This document shows, piece by piece, positions 27,680 through 36,740 of a stretch of 64,000 bases of DNA. Numbering within the stretch: position 1 is the stretch's first letter; the number at the start of each line of letters is the position of its first letter. A program made the translations under genes and the position numbers. A model generated the notes under the pieces. That model saw only the letters and a list, made by a program, of their open reading frames with translations, made no database searches and was not told the origin of the DNA. Source of the stretch: Curtobacterium sp. VKM Ac-2865 (GTDB taxonomy: Bacteria; Actinomycetota; Actinomycetes; Actinomycetales; Microbacteriaceae); the NCBI RefSeq assembly GCF_015350905.1, contig NZ_JADKRZ010000002.1:1-64000 (forward strand), in the 5' to 3' direction.

Positions 27680-28690
27680 TCAGTGCCGTCCGCACGATGC
27701 GCGGACGATCAGTTCTGCCTCGTAGAGCCCGTGACGGCGCTGCCCGGCGAGGTCGAGCACGCGTGCGACAGCCGCATCGGCCATCGCCTCGATCGGCTGC
27801 CGGACCGTCGTCAGCGGCGGCCAGGTGTACTCGGCCTCCCAGGAACCGTCGAACGCGACGACGGCGACGTCCTCGGGGACGCGCACGCCGCGCTCGTGGA
27901 AGGCGCGGAGCACACCGACGGCGGTCCGGTCCGACGCCGCGAAGACCGCGTCGGGTCGGTCGTCCTCGTCGGCGATCCGCAGTCCGGACACGTAGCCACC
28001 GTCCCGTGTGTACCCGCCGTCGTACACCCGGCCTGGAGGCACGCCCCGGCTCGTGCACGCCGCTCGCCATCCGCGGTGGCGGGGTTCTCGGTCGTCGAGC
28101 TGACCGACGAAGGCCACCCTCGTCCGCCCGTGGTCGAGCAGGTGCTCGGTGGCTCGTTCAGCGCCGGCGCGGAGGTCGGTGCCGACACTGGCGACTCCGT
28201 CGCGTGGCCCGGGGGCGTTGAGGTCCACCCACGGCAGGCCGACCGGGTCGATCGCTGCCGGGTCGGCCGTGCCGCTCGAGAGCACGAGCACGCCGTCGAC
28301 CATCCGCGCGGCGAACTCCTCGAACCGGGCTCGGAGGCCGTCGGGCTCGAAGCTCGTCGCCGTGGAGTACAGGGCGTACCCGCGCTCGCGTGCTGCCGAC
28401 TCGATGGCCGCGGCGTACTCGGCGAAGAACGGGTTGGCGAAGACGGGGTCGTCCCGGTCGGGGACCGCGAGCACCAGGGTGCGAGCCGACCCCGAGCGGA
28501 GCGCCCGCGCGGCCTGGTTGGGCCGGTAGCCGAGCTCGGCCACCGCGGCGAGCACCCGGCGCCGGGTGTCCGGGGCGACGGGTGCTCCACCGTTGAGGGC
28601 GTAGCTCACCACCGCGTCCGAGACCCCGGCGAGCCGGGCGACGTCGCGCCGGGTCGGCTTGCGGGTCGGCCGCTCCGGTGCTTCGCTCAC
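27680..28690 (-). CDS. LacI-family transcriptional regulator
   Basis: A 336-residue repressor-type regulator. The N-terminal helix-turn-helix is TRRDVARLAGVSDAVVSYAL with the hinge helix ELGYRPNQAARALRSG. The periplasmic-binding-like sensor domain follows (LVLAVPDRDDPVFANPFFAE ... VPEDVAVVAFDGSWEAEYTW PPLTTVRQP, with the usual late DG-S motif). Start GTG lies 7 bases after the stop of the oxidoreductase gene, so both are on one transcript. The probable operator is the palindrome at 29996-30013 in front of that gene. The ligand is likely a sugar or polyol, unidentified. Confidence 0.93.
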   Translation of the reverse strand: MSEAPERPTRKPTRRDVARLAGVSDAVVSYALNGGAPVAPDTRRRVLAAVAELGYRPNQAARALRSGSARTLVLAVPDRDDPVFANPFFAEYAAAIESAARERGYALYSTATSFEPDGLRARFEEFAARMVDGVLVLSSGTADPAAIDPVGLPWVDLNAPGPRDGVASVGTDLRAGAERATEHLLDHGRTRVAFVGQLDDREPRHRGWRAACTSRGVPPGRVYDGGYTRDGGYVSGLRIADEDDRPDAVFAASDRTAVGVLRAFHERGVRVPEDVAVVAFDGSWEAEYTWPPLTTVRQPIEAMADAAVARVLDLAGQRRHGLYEAELIVRASCGRH

Positions 28691-28697
28691 GCCCTGA

Positions 28698-29942
28698 TCA
28701 TGACACCCGGTGCGCCGCCGGGAGGGCTTCCCCGACGGCCACGGGCGCGTCACCCTGGTCGGGGATGGGGAGCCGCTCGCCGTCACGACGGGCGGACTCG
28801 AGCGCGACCAGGCCGGGCAGCGTGTACCGCGAGGCCTGCCAGGCGTTGACCGGCGGCAGCACGCCGTCGTTCACGGCGCGGACGAAGTCGTCGACGAGGA
28901 GCTGGTGGGAGCCCTCGTGCCCGTTCGGCGCGAAGTCGAACTCGGCGGGGAGGCGGTCGGTGAGGGCGTCGTGCACGGGCGCGTGCCCGGAGACGAACGA
29001 GCTGCGGAGCGCCGGGGACACGTCGGCCAGGCGCGGGTCGTCGTCCTCCATCGTCGGACGGTTCTCGAGCTGATCGGACACGTCGGTCACGCCCTCGCGG
29101 TCCTGCCAGACGGAGTTGGTCACGAGCTGCTCGAAGCTGCCGTCCGTGCCGAACCAGCGGAAGCGGCTCTCGCGGATGAACGAGGGGAAGCCCACGCGAC
29201 GGAACTCGTTGATGCGCATGGACCCGCCGCCGTCGAGCTCGAACAGCGCGGTCATGTTCGAGAAGTCGTTGTCGAACATGCTGACCTCGGTGTCGAAGAC
29301 CCCGTCGCCGCGGTCGTCGTGGACACCGATGCAGCTGACGCTCGTGGCGTACCGCGGGAACGCTCCGAGGACGCCGCCGATCGCGTGCGTCGGGTACCAC
29401 ATGGGCGGGTAGCTGGCCGTGGCCTTCCACTCGTCGCCGCCGCTGTACTTGTAGGCGTCGTAGAAGCCGAGGTCCATGTCGTGGACGTAGTCGCCCTCGG
29501 CGTAGAAGACCCGGCCGAAGGCGCCCTGCTCGGCCTTCTGGCGCGCGAACACCGTCGCCGGGTTGTACTGACTGGTCTCGCCCATCATGTAGGTCAGACC
29601 CGTTTCCTCGACCGCCGCGATGATCGACTCGATCTCCGTCAGCGCCGTGGCCATCGGGACGGCCGAGTACACGTGCTTGCCGGCACGGAGGGCCTGCAGC
29701 ACGAGCGGGCCGTGCGTCCAGCGCTGCGTGAAGATCGCGACGGCGTCGACGTCCGGGCTGGCGAGCATGTCCTCGAACGACGGGAACGTGCCGGCGAGGT
29801 GGAGTTCCTCGACGAGCTGCTCCGCGCGCTCGGGGAGCACGTCGGTGGCGTAGACCGCGGAGATGCCCGGGTGCTTCTCGAAGAGGGTGGCGAAGTGGCT
29901 GGAGAACTGGCCTGCTCCGACCATGCCGAGGGTGAACGTCAT
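28698..29942 (-). CDS. Gfo/Idh/MocA family NAD(P)-dependent oxidoreductase
   Basis: A 414-residue dehydrogenase likely acting on a sugar, inositol or sugar acid. The N-terminal Rossmann motif is LGMVGAGQFSSHFATLF, then DVDAVAIFTQRWTHG and the EKP-equivalent region AGKHVYSAVPMATAL, where the usual catalytic Lys of EKP is replaced (SAVP). The C-terminal beta-sheet domain contains the usual metal/substrate-facing His residues. A strong AAGGAG precedes the ATG. It is first in a two-gene operon with its probable lacI-type regulator. The EKP change resembles divergent family members, so the reaction may be unusual. Confidence 0.88.
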   Translation of the reverse strand: MTFTLGMVGAGQFSSHFATLFEKHPGISAVYATDVLPERAEQLVEELHLAGTFPSFEDMLASPDVDAVAIFTQRWTHGPLVLQALRAGKHVYSAVPMATALTEIESIIAAVEETGLTYMMGETSQYNPATVFARQKAEQGAFGRVFYAEGDYVHDMDLGFYDAYKYSGGDEWKATASYPPMWYPTHAIGGVLGAFPRYATSVSCIGVHDDRGDGVFDTEVSMFDNDFSNMTALFELDGGGSMRINEFRRVGFPSFIRESRFRWFGTDGSFEQLVTNSVWQDREGVTDVSDQLENRPTMEDDDPRLADVSPALRSSFVSGHAPVHDALTDRLPAEFDFAPNGHEGSHQLLVDDFVRAVNDGVLPPVNAWQASRYTLPGLVALESARRDGERLPIPDQGDAPVAVGEALPAAHRVS

Positions 29943-29982
29943 GCTGGCTCCTTGCTGGCGGGTGTGCGTCGTTGCAGGTCCC

Positions 29983-30013
29983 ATCGTCGCGCCCGGGTTT
30001 ACTCGTGTCAACC
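29983..30013 (-). promoter_or_regulatory. Promoter with LacI-type operator for the oxidoreductase-lacI operon
   Basis: On the minus strand, a perfect -35 TTGACA (30006-30011) and GACGAT (29983-29988) are 17 bases apart. A palindrome with central CG, read on the plus strand as GGTTTACTCGTGTCAACC (29996-30013, 14 of 18 positions symmetric), overlaps the -35 box, the normal LacI-family layout for repression. Confidence 0.7.
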
Positions 30014-30138
30014 CCTGCCGCGTCAGCGGTGGTTACAGTGCTCTCGGCGAACTCTCGTCGATCGCGAGGGGGTCCCGCAGCACGCGCCCGTAGAGTGCTC
30101 CCGACGGCAGCAGCACCGCCGTCCGCTTGCCGCGAATC

Positions 30139-30173
30139 CTCAGCCTTTCGTTGCGCCGCACACCTAGGCTGAG
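30139..30173. other. Small inverted repeat upstream of the BI-1 family gene
   Basis: Arms CTCAGCCT and AGGCTGAG (8 bp) are separated by 19 bases, 66 bases before the ATG at 30239. It may be an operator or an mRNA leader stem; no further support is seen. Confidence 0.35.
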
Positions 30174-30238
30174 AGGACGCGAAGGAACGCATCCGTCGTT
30201 CCCGCTCACGATCCGACCAGAGGAATCACGAGGACACC

Positions 30239-31099
30239 ATGGCTTTCAAGCCCGGTTTCGATCAGTCCCCCGCCTTCAACGACGCGGGCCGGAACGCTTG
30301 GAGCGCCGGCTCGCAGCAGCAGAACCGCTGGGGCGCGACGCCGCAGCAGTCCGCCGGCATGACGCCCGAGCAGCTGCAGTACATGTACGACCGTCCGGCG
30401 GCGAACACCGTCGACACGGACCGCATGTCGTACGAGGACACCATCGTCAAGACGCTCATGGCGTTCGGCGTGCTCGTCGTCGGCGCCGTGGCCGGGTGGA
30501 ACCTCCCCCCGATCGTCTGGATCGCGGGCGCGATCATCGGGTTCGTCCTGGCGCTGGTGAACACCTTCAAGAAGAAGCCGTCCGCCGGGCTGGTCCTCGC
30601 GTACGCGTTCTTCGAAGGCCTGTTCGTCGGTGGCATCTCCGGCTACTACCAGCAGGCGTTCGGTGGCATCGTCCCGCAGGCCGTCTTCGGCACGCTCGGC
30701 GTCTTCGGCATCACGCTGGCGCTGTTCGCATCCGGCAAGGTCCGCGCCACCCCGAAGGCGACGCGCTTCTTCCTGATCGCGATCGTCGGCTACATGGTGT
30801 TCCAGCTCATCAACCTCGTGCTGAGCGCCACCGGCATCGTGCAGACCCCGTTCGGAATCATGGGCCAGCCGAGCTTCCTGTTCGGCATCCCGTGGGGCGT
30901 CCTGATCGGGATCTTCGTGGTCCTGATGGCCGCGTACTCGCTGGTCCTCGACTTCGACCAGATCAAGACCGGCGTCCAGCGCGGCGCCCCGCGCATCTAC
31001 GGGTGGACCGCCGCGTTCGGGCTCATCGTGACGCTCGTGTGGCTCTACCTCGAGATCCTGCGCATCCTCGCCATCATCGCGAGCAGCTCCCGCAACTAG
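30239..31099 (+). CDS. Bax inhibitor-1 / YccA-like membrane protein
   Basis: A 286-residue integral membrane protein with seven hydrophobic helices after a hydrophilic, Gln- and Asn-rich N-terminal region of about 70 residues (GWNPAFNDAG-like, SQQQNRWGATPQQS). The BI-1/YccA family pattern is visible: LVLAYAFFEGLFVGGIS in the fourth helix region and YSLVLDFDQIKTGVQRGAP, where the conserved acidic pair lines the pore. Family members conduct H+/Ca2+ or modulate membrane proteases; the role here is not known. A strong hairpin terminator follows. Confidence 0.88.
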   Translation: MAFKPGFDQSPAFNDAGRNAWSAGSQQQNRWGATPQQSAGMTPEQLQYMYDRPAANTVDTDRMSYEDTIVKTLMAFGVLVVGAVAGWNLPPIVWIAGAIIGFVLALVNTFKKKPSAGLVLAYAFFEGLFVGGISGYYQQAFGGIVPQAVFGTLGVFGITLALFASGKVRATPKATRFFLIAIVGYMVFQLINLVLSATGIVQTPFGIMGQPSFLFGIPWGVLIGIFVVLMAAYSLVLDFDQIKTGVQRGAPRIYGWTAAFGLIVTLVWLYLEILRILAIIASSSRN

Positions 31100-31109
31100 C
31101 ACGCACACG

Positions 31110-31141
31110 CGAAGGGCCCCGGCACACGCCGGGGCCCTTCG
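31110..31141 (+). terminator. Perfect 14-bp terminator hairpin
   Basis: Arms CGAAGGGCCCCGGC and complement with the loop ACAC, 11 bases after the BI-1-like gene; followed by TCG. Confidence 0.85.
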
Positions 31142-31197
31142 TCGTTCCCGGCCCGCTTGCGCGCCCCGCGCCCGCCCCGCCCTATTCCCCACCCGGT

Positions 31198-31253
31198 GAG
31201 ATCGCACTTGGTGTCGGCGCCGCATGCGCGGAGCCGACACGAAGTGCGATCTC
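31198..31253. repeat. 56-bp near-palindrome between BI-1-like gene and guaA
   Basis: Outer 21-base arms match at 20 positions; the 14-base centre contains the palindrome CGCATGCG. It lies between converging genes. It is structurally like the unit at 22506-22565 but has a different sequence. Confidence 0.7.
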
Positions 31254-31352
31254 AGCGAGGGGCTCCGCGGCCGCGGGAGACCAGGACGCAGGACCCCCCG
31301 AACGACGAAGGGGCCTGACGCCTGCGCGCCGGACCCCCTCAGGACGGGAGAC

Positions 31353-32942
31353 TCACTCCCACTCGATCGTCCCCGGCGGCTTCGACGTGACGTCGAGCAC
31401 GACGCGGTTCACGTCGCGCACCTCGTTCGTGATGCGGTTCGAGATCTTCGCGAGCACGTCGTACGGCAGGCGGGTCCAGTCGGCGGTCATGGCGTCCTCG
31501 GACGACACGGGACGGAGCACGATCGGGTGCCCGTAGGTACGGCCGTCACCCTGCACGCCCACGGAGCGGACGTCAGCGAGCAGCACGACCGGGCACTGCC
31601 AGATCTCGTCGTCCAGGCCCGCAGCGGAGAGCTCCGCACGCGCGATGGCGTCAGCGGCACGCAGGATCTCCAGGCGCTCCTTGTCGACGGAACCCACGAT
31701 GCGGATGCCGAGCCCGGGCCCGGGGAACGGCTGGCGGCCGACGATGACCTCGGGCAGCCCGAGCTCGCGGCCGACCGCACGGACCTCGTCCTTGAACAGG
31801 GTGCGCAGCGGCTCGACGAGCTTGAACGTCATGTCCTCGGGCAGACCGCCGACGTTGTGGTGCGACTTGATGTTCGCGGTGCCGGCACCGCCGCCGGACT
31901 CGACCACGTCGGGGTAGAGCGTGCCCTGCACGAGGAACTCGACCTGGCCGGAACCGTCGTCGGAGGACTCGGCCTTCGCCTCGAGCACGAGGGCCTCTGC
32001 CGCCGCCTCGAACGTGCGGATGAACTCGCGCCCGATGATCTTGCGCTTCTGCTCGGGGTCGCTGACACCGGCGAGGGCGTCGAGGAACTGCTGCTCGGCG
32101 TCGACCGTGATGAGTCGGACACCGGTGGAGGCGACGTAGTCCTCTTCCACCTGCTTGCGCTCGTCTGCGCGGAGCAGCCCGTGGTCGACGAACACGCACG
32201 TGAGCTGGTCGCCCACGGCCTTGTGCACCAGGGCTGCGGCCACGGCGGAGTCGACACCACCGGACAGCCCGGCGATGACGCGGGCAGAACCGACCTGCGC
32301 GCGGATCCGGGCGACCTGCTCGTCGATCACGTTCGCGGAGTTCCAGTCACCCGGCAGCCCGGCGGCGCGGTGCAGGAAGTTCTCCAGCACGGCCTGCCCG
32401 AACGCGGAGTGCTTGACCTCGGGGTGCCACTGCACGCCGTAGAGCTTGCGCTCGTCCGACGCGAAGGCCGCCACCGGGGTCGAGGAACTCGACGCGAGGA
32501 CCTCGAAGCCCTCGGGTGCTTCGGACACCGAGTCGCCGTGCGACATCCACGTGGTCTGGGACTCAGGCTGGCCACCGAGCAGCACCGAGTCGGTGCCGGT
32601 CACGTCGACCGCGGTGGCGCCGTACTCGCGGAGCCCGGTGTTCGCGACCGTGCCACCCAGGGCGGTCGCCATGGCCTGGAAGCCGTAGCAGATGCCGAGC
32701 ACGGGGACGCCGAGCTCGAGGATCGCGCCGTCGAGTGCCGGGGCGCCGTCCTCGTACACGGACGACGGACCACCGGACAGCACGATCGCTGCGGGGTCCT
32801 TCGCGCGGATCTCCTCCGCCGACATCGAGTGGGGGACGATCTCGCTGTAGACGTTGGCCTCGCGGACGCGTCGTGCGATCAGCTGCGCGTACTGCGCACC
32901 GAAGTCGACGACGAGGACGGGACGCTGGTCGGTCTCGCTCAC
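31353..32942 (-). CDS. guaA: GMP synthase (glutamine-hydrolysing)
   Basis: Converts XMP to GMP using glutamine and ATP. It has 529 residues with the standard fused layout: a class I amidotransferase domain ([16 protein letters not shown] at the start, nucleophile Cys in GICYGFQ, His/Glu in [11 protein letters not shown]), an ATP-pyrophosphatase domain ([16 protein letters not shown]) and a C-terminal dimerisation domain ending KPPGTIEWE. The ATG overlaps the stop of the upstream DUF3817 gene by 4 bases. The conserved cluster guaA-DUF3817-SURF1 is typical of Microbacteriaceae-like genomes. guaB3 and guaB lie 6 and 14 kb downstream in the window. Confidence 0.97.
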   Translation of the reverse strand: MSETDQRPVLVVDFGAQYAQLIARRVREANVYSEIVPHSMSAEEIRAKDPAAIVLSGGPSSVYEDGAPALDGAILELGVPVLGICYGFQAMATALGGTVANTGLREYGATAVDVTGTDSVLLGGQPESQTTWMSHGDSVSEAPEGFEVLASSSSTPVAAFASDERKLYGVQWHPEVKHSAFGQAVLENFLHRAAGLPGDWNSANVIDEQVARIRAQVGSARVIAGLSGGVDSAVAAALVHKAVGDQLTCVFVDHGLLRADERKQVEEDYVASTGVRLITVDAEQQFLDALAGVSDPEQKRKIIGREFIRTFEAAAEALVLEAKAESSDDGSGQVEFLVQGTLYPDVVESGGGAGTANIKSHHNVGGLPEDMTFKLVEPLRTLFKDEVRAVGRELGLPEVIVGRQPFPGPGLGIRIVGSVDKERLEILRAADAIARAELSAAGLDDEIWQCPVVLLADVRSVGVQGDGRTYGHPIVLRPVSSEDAMTADWTRLPYDVLAKISNRITNEVRDVNRVVLDVTSKPPGTIEWE

Positions 32943-33385
32943 CGAGCGCTCTCTTTCTCACGCTGCTGGGCAGCGGTCAGCTCGTGGTAGGTGGTCATGG
33001 CGGCCTGCTGCATGCGGTGCTCGACCACGAAGGACATGAACGGGATGACACCGCCGAGCGCGATGAGCAGGAAGCGCGACGGCCGCCAGCGCATGATGCT
33101 CCACAGGCGGAAGTCGGCGAACAGGTACACGACGTACAGCCAGCCGTGTGCGATGAGGATCGCGATCGACAGGTTGAAGGTGCCAGGGGCTTCGCCCGCG
33201 GTGCCGTTCGGCACGAAGAACGCTCCGCCGCCGAGCTGCATCTCGCGCTGGATCGGCGTGTACTTGATGACCACCTCGACGACCAGGGCGAGCAGCAGCA
33301 CGCCGGTGACGTACGCGGAGACGCGGTAGAACCGGACGGCCCCCGGGATCTTGGGGACGTCGCGGGTACGGACGGTCAGAGCCAT
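32939..33385 (-). CDS. DUF3817 membrane protein
   Basis: A 148-residue protein with three hydrophobic helices ([57 protein letters not shown]), matching DUF3817. The HGW-containing helix is the family hallmark. A cytosolic charged tail ([19 protein letters not shown]) ends the protein. It overlaps the guaA start by 4 bases, so both are translated together. The function of the family is unknown; association with guaA and SURF1 is a conserved genomic context. Confidence 0.85.
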   Translation of the reverse strand: MALTVRTRDVPKIPGAVRFYRVSAYVTGVLLLALVVEVVIKYTPIQREMQLGGGAFFVPNGTAGEAPGTFNLSIAILIAHGWLYVVYLFADFRLWSIMRWRPSRFLLIALGGVIPFMSFVVEHRMQQAAMTTYHELTAAQQREKESAR

Positions 33386-33394
33386 GTGGGAAGC

Positions 33395-34174
33395 CTATCG
33401 TCGCTCGGTGGTCAGGCCGGATGGGGCGAGGTCGGCCTGCTGACGCTCGTCCTCTTCTCGCTCCCAGGTGTCCTTGACGAAGCGCCACCACAGGAACACG
33501 GCGAAGCCGGCGAAGACGACCCACTCGACCGCGTAGAACAGGTTGAGCCAGTCGAACTGGACCTCGCGCGTGGGCGCCCGGTCGGCGACGGTGCCGAGGT
33601 CGGCTGCGGAGGCGGTGGTGCCGTCAGCGACGACGTACCCGCCGTACATCCGGTCGTCGAACGCCTTCCACGTGTTCACGAACCGGGCAGGAGCGACCGC
33701 GGAGTACTCGTCCCGTTGGAAGGCGTCCTGGTCCGGGGACTCCGACGGGTAGTACCGGCCCTGCACGGTGACGGTCGCGCCGTCCGCCAGGCGGTCACCA
33801 CCGGCGACGGCGGCCGACCGCTGGTCGGACCACCCGATGACGACCGGGAGGCTCGCCCCCGTGGTCGTGTCGACCATGTGTCCCACGGTCTGGTAGCGAC
33901 CACCCCCGCTGCGGCCGGTCAACACCGTCGTGTCACCGGCGACGAAGCGGCCGGTGACGGTCACCCGCTGGCCGGCCAGGCTGTCGCCGACACCGCGCTC
34001 GGGCTTCGAGACGTCGGAGAGCACCTTCCGGGTCTCCGTGGTGGCCGGCAGCGGCTTGCCGTTCTCGATGCTGCGCTCGAGCTGCCACTTGCCGAGGAAG
34101 GCGAACACCGCAGCGAGGACCAGCGCGAGCACCAGCAGCGCGATCCACCTCGGTCGTCGGGCGACTGCCCACAT
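33395..34174 (-). CDS. SURF1 family cytochrome oxidase assembly protein
   Basis: A 259-residue protein with the SURF1 layout: an N-terminal membrane helix (WIALLVLALVLAAVFAFLGKWQLERS, with the conserved GxWQLxR), an extracytoplasmic domain, and a C-terminal helix (FYAVEWVVFAGFAVFLWWRFV) preceded by the conserved QFDWLNLFYAVEW. SURF1 proteins help insert heme a into cytochrome aa3 oxidase. The stop of this gene lies about 10 bases before the DUF3817 start, so it belongs to the same operon. Confidence 0.9.
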   Translation of the reverse strand: MWAVARRPRWIALLVLALVLAAVFAFLGKWQLERSIENGKPLPATTETRKVLSDVSKPERGVGDSLAGQRVTVTGRFVAGDTTVLTGRSGGGRYQTVGHMVDTTTGASLPVVIGWSDQRSAAVAGGDRLADGATVTVQGRYYPSESPDQDAFQRDEYSAVAPARFVNTWKAFDDRMYGGYVVADGTTASAADLGTVADRAPTREVQFDWLNLFYAVEWVVFAGFAVFLWWRFVKDTWEREEDERQQADLAPSGLTTERR

Positions 34175-34179
34175 CTGTA

Positions 34180-35589
34180 TCAGTACTCCGGGTCACGCGG
34201 ACGGGCTGAGCGTTCGGGGCGCTCGGCGGGGGTCTCGATCGACGACGTCCCAGTGCTCACGGTCTCGGGCTCGGGCGTCGCCGTCGGTTGCCCATTCTCC
34301 CGCTCGTCCCTGCCAGCCGCCTCCACGAGGGCGATCTCCTCCGCGAAGCGGCGGTCCCGTTCGGCCTTGCGGACGGCCGCGGCCTCGGCGGCGGCGCGCT
34401 CGCGCCCCCGCAGCTTGCGGACCCGCGCAGGACGGATCACGAGGCGGCCGATCCGGTCCGAGTTGATGGCGAGCACCGGACCCAGGACGGCCATGATGAG
34501 GACGTACAGGCCCGCGAACGCGGTGATCCGGCCCTCTAGCCCGGCGGCAGCCGAGAGCGTCGCGAGGATCAGCGCGAACTCGCCACGGTTCACCAGGATG
34601 ACGGCCGTGTTGATGCCCTGCTGGACGTTGAAGCCGTTCATCCGGGCGACGAGCTGACCTGCGACGGCGTTCAGCACGACGGTCATGCCGATCGCGGCGA
34701 GCACCGGCCAGAGCACGTCGCCGAACGTCGCGATGTCGAGCCCGAGGCCGAAGTTGACGAAGAAGAACGCCGCGAAGACGTCACGCATCGGGAGCGCGAG
34801 CTGCTCGATGCGGTCGCGGTAGCGCGTCGCACCGCAGAGCAGGCCGATCACGAACGCCCCGATGGCGTCGGTCACGCCGAGCAGGTCGCCGATGCCGCCG
34901 AACAGCACGGCGAGGCCGAAGAACAGCACGGTGAAGAGCTCGTCGTCACGGGTGGCGAAGAGCTTCGAGACCTGCTTGCCGCCCCACCGCGCCAGGCTGA
35001 ACATCACGATGAGGAAGCCGAACGCCAGCGCGAGCTTGCCGATCACACCCCAGATGTTCGTGTCGCCGGACAGCACGACGGAGACGATCGCGAGGTAGAT
35101 CGCGATGAAGACGTCCTCGATCACGGTGACACCGAGGATCATCGGGGTCTCGTCGTTGGCGAGCCGCCGCAGCTCGATGAGGAGCTTCGTGACGATGGCG
35201 CTCGACGAGGTCGCCGTCATGCCCGCGATCACCAGGGCTTCGCGGGTGCCCCAGCCGAGCGAGAACCCGAACGCGAAGCCGACGGCCATGTTGATCGCGA
35301 CGTACGTGCCGCCGGAGACCAGGAGCTTGCCGGCGTTGCCGTAGAACTCCTCTTGGTCGAACTCGAGCCCGAGGTTGAACAGCAGCAGGATCAGGCCGAA
35401 GGTCGCGATCAGCTCGATCGTGTGCGACTCGACGCTCAGCCCGATCCACGGCGTGTGCGGGCTCGCGATGAGGCCGACGACCATGTAGATCGGGATCGCC
35501 GGCAGGCCGATCAGCTTGCCGAGGCGTCCGAGGACGTAGGCGATGAGGAACAGGGTCCCGATGGTGAGCAGCTCACCGCCGAGGTGCAT
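34180..35589 (-). CDS. CPA2-family K+/H+ (cation:proton) antiporter membrane subunit
   Basis: A 469-residue KefB/KhtU-like antiporter with about 12 membrane helices. Landmarks are FGLILLLFNLGLEFDQEEF, ATSSSAIVTKLLIEL, GVTVIEDVFIAIYLAIVSV and GLAVLFGGIGDLLGVTDAIGAFVIGLL, with an acidic pair in the transport core. The C-terminal 90 residues are charged (RGRERAAAEAAAVRKAERDRRFAEE) and cytosolic. The regulatory TrkA-C-type subunit ends only 5 bases upstream, as in KhtTU systems for cytoplasmic pH and K+ homeostasis. The N-terminus MHLGGELLTIGTLFLIAYVLGR is a good first helix. Confidence 0.9.
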   Translation of the reverse strand: MHLGGELLTIGTLFLIAYVLGRLGKLIGLPAIPIYMVVGLIASPHTPWIGLSVESHTIELIATFGLILLLFNLGLEFDQEEFYGNAGKLLVSGGTYVAINMAVGFAFGFSLGWGTREALVIAGMTATSSSAIVTKLLIELRRLANDETPMILGVTVIEDVFIAIYLAIVSVVLSGDTNIWGVIGKLALAFGFLIVMFSLARWGGKQVSKLFATRDDELFTVLFFGLAVLFGGIGDLLGVTDAIGAFVIGLLCGATRYRDRIEQLALPMRDVFAAFFFVNFGLGLDIATFGDVLWPVLAAIGMTVVLNAVAGQLVARMNGFNVQQGINTAVILVNRGEFALILATLSAAAGLEGRITAFAGLYVLIMAVLGPVLAINSDRIGRLVIRPARVRKLRGRERAAAEAAAVRKAERDRRFAEEIALVEAAGRDERENGQPTATPEPETVSTGTSSIETPAERPERSARPRDPEY

Positions 35590-35594
35590 GCCGG

Positions 35595-36128
35595 TTACCT
35601 TCCGGGCGGCGCCTCGGCAGCAGCAGCCGCCGCGAGCTCACCGCTGCGGTAGAAGGAGAAGGCCTTGGTGACCTTCTCGGGGGAACCGGCCACGACGATG
35701 GTGTCGCCGGGGAAGACGACGAAGTCGGCCGAGGGGGCGGGGTTCGCGCTGTCGCCACGGACGACCGCGACGACGGTGAGGCCGATGAAGCCAGAGTCGT
35801 GCAGGTCACCGAGCGGCTTGCCGGCGATGGCGTCCTCGTAGTCGACGGAGAACCAGTCGATGGACAGGCCGGGGATCTCGTCGAGCTTGTCGAGGCCCTC
35901 CGTGATGCGGGTGCCGCCGAGGAGCTCGGCGAGCGTGTGGGCCTCGTCGTCGCTCAGGCGCAGCGAGACCTTCTCCGACTTGTCGGCGCCGTCCGAGACG
36001 TCGGCGAAGGAGATGAGGTCGGAGTGACCCGACCGGTGCGTGATGACCCCGCACTTGCCACCGTCGTCGGTGTAGAAGCTGTGCAGTACGCCGACTCCGG
36101 GGAGTTTGACGCGATGAACGTCGACCAT
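35595..36128 (-). CDS. Regulatory subunit of the K+/H+ antiporter (KhtT/TrkA-C type)
   Basis: A 177-residue soluble protein. Its first half (MVDVHRVKLPGVGVLHSFYTDDGGKCGVITHRSG) is the KhtT-like domain, and its second half is a TrkA-C (RCK_C) ligand-binding domain (LSIDWFSVDYEDAIAGKPL ... SADFVVFPGDTIVVAGSPEKV). Such subunits bind nucleotides such as c-di-AMP and gate the partner antiporter encoded 5 bases downstream. The chosen ATG has an AAGGGAG ribosome site; the longer ORF upstream overlaps the divergent gene's promoter and is not supported. It is likely the first gene of a two-gene operon. Confidence 0.88.
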   Translation of the reverse strand: MVDVHRVKLPGVGVLHSFYTDDGGKCGVITHRSGHSDLISFADVSDGADKSEKVSLRLSDDEAHTLAELLGGTRITEGLDKLDEIPGLSIDWFSVDYEDAIAGKPLGDLHDSGFIGLTVVAVVRGDSANPAPSADFVVFPGDTIVVAGSPEKVTKAFSFYRSGELAAAAAAEAPPGR

Positions 36129-36185
36129 GATGGCTCCCTTTCCCAGGACTCCCATGCTAACCACCGAAGGGGTCCGTCCATTCCG

Positions 36186-36227
36186 CCGTCTGCCGTTCTG
36201 TGGATGCCGTCTACTGTTCTGTGGATG
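36186..36227 (+). repeat. Tandem 21-bp duplication at the start of the next gene
   Basis: Two adjacent 21-base units (36186-36206 and 36207-36227) differ at two positions, and both end in GTGGATG. In the second unit TACTGT (36212-36217) can serve as a -10 box, 7 bases before the ATG at 36225. The ATG in the first copy (36204) is in the same frame, so both copies could supply a promoter and a start. Confidence 0.75.
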
Positions 36228-36728
36228 GGGAGCACTCGGATCGTCGTGGCCGTCGTCGGGGTGCTCGTCGTGACGCTGTACGCGGCGCTGCTGGCACTGC
36301 AGCAACTCGTGCTGGATCCGCTCGCGGCGGTTCCCGGCACCTCGCTCGGCGCGATCCACGCACACCTCGAACGGCAGGGGTTCGACGTCCACGGTGACGT
36401 CGTCGCCGTCCTCGTCACCGCGTCCATCGGCGTCGTCCTGGCGATCGTGGTCGCGACGGTGACGGTGCGCAAGCGCGTGGAGCCGCACTTCGTCATCGCC
36501 TGGATGCTCGGGATCATCGCCGCGGGCGCGTTCCCGTTCTTCGTCGCCGGCTTCCAGCTCGGCATGGACGTCGCCGACGGCTACGGCGTCAGCGGCGGCG
36601 CCCACACCGTCTGGGCCGGTGTCCTCTTCGTCACCAGTGGGGTCGCGCTGGTCGCGATCCCAGTGGTGCTCGTGTTCGGCGAGCGGCGCCGTGCCCTCCG
36701 AGCCACGTCGACGACATTGGTCGCCTGA
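36225..36728 (+). CDS. Four-helix membrane protein of unknown function
   Basis: A 167-residue protein with four hydrophobic segments: RIVVAVVGVLVVTLYAALLA, VVAVLVTASIGVVLAIVVAT, HFVIAWMLGIIAAGAFPFFV and TVWAGVLFVTSGVALVAIPV, with a short Arg-rich tail. No conserved catalytic motif is visible and no family is recognised. The start is uncertain by 7 codons because the 21-bp repeat supplies a second in-frame ATG at 36204. The mRNA may be leaderless. It is divergent from the antiporter operon and convergent with glpD, with a hairpin between. Confidence 0.75.
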   Translation: MGSTRIVVAVVGVLVVTLYAALLALQQLVLDPLAAVPGTSLGAIHAHLERQGFDVHGDVVAVLVTASIGVVLAIVVATVTVRKRVEPHFVIAWMLGIIAAGAFPFFVAGFQLGMDVADGYGVSGGAHTVWAGVLFVTSGVALVAIPVVLVFGERRRALRATSTTLVA

Positions 36729-36740
36729 CGGACGCGGGTC

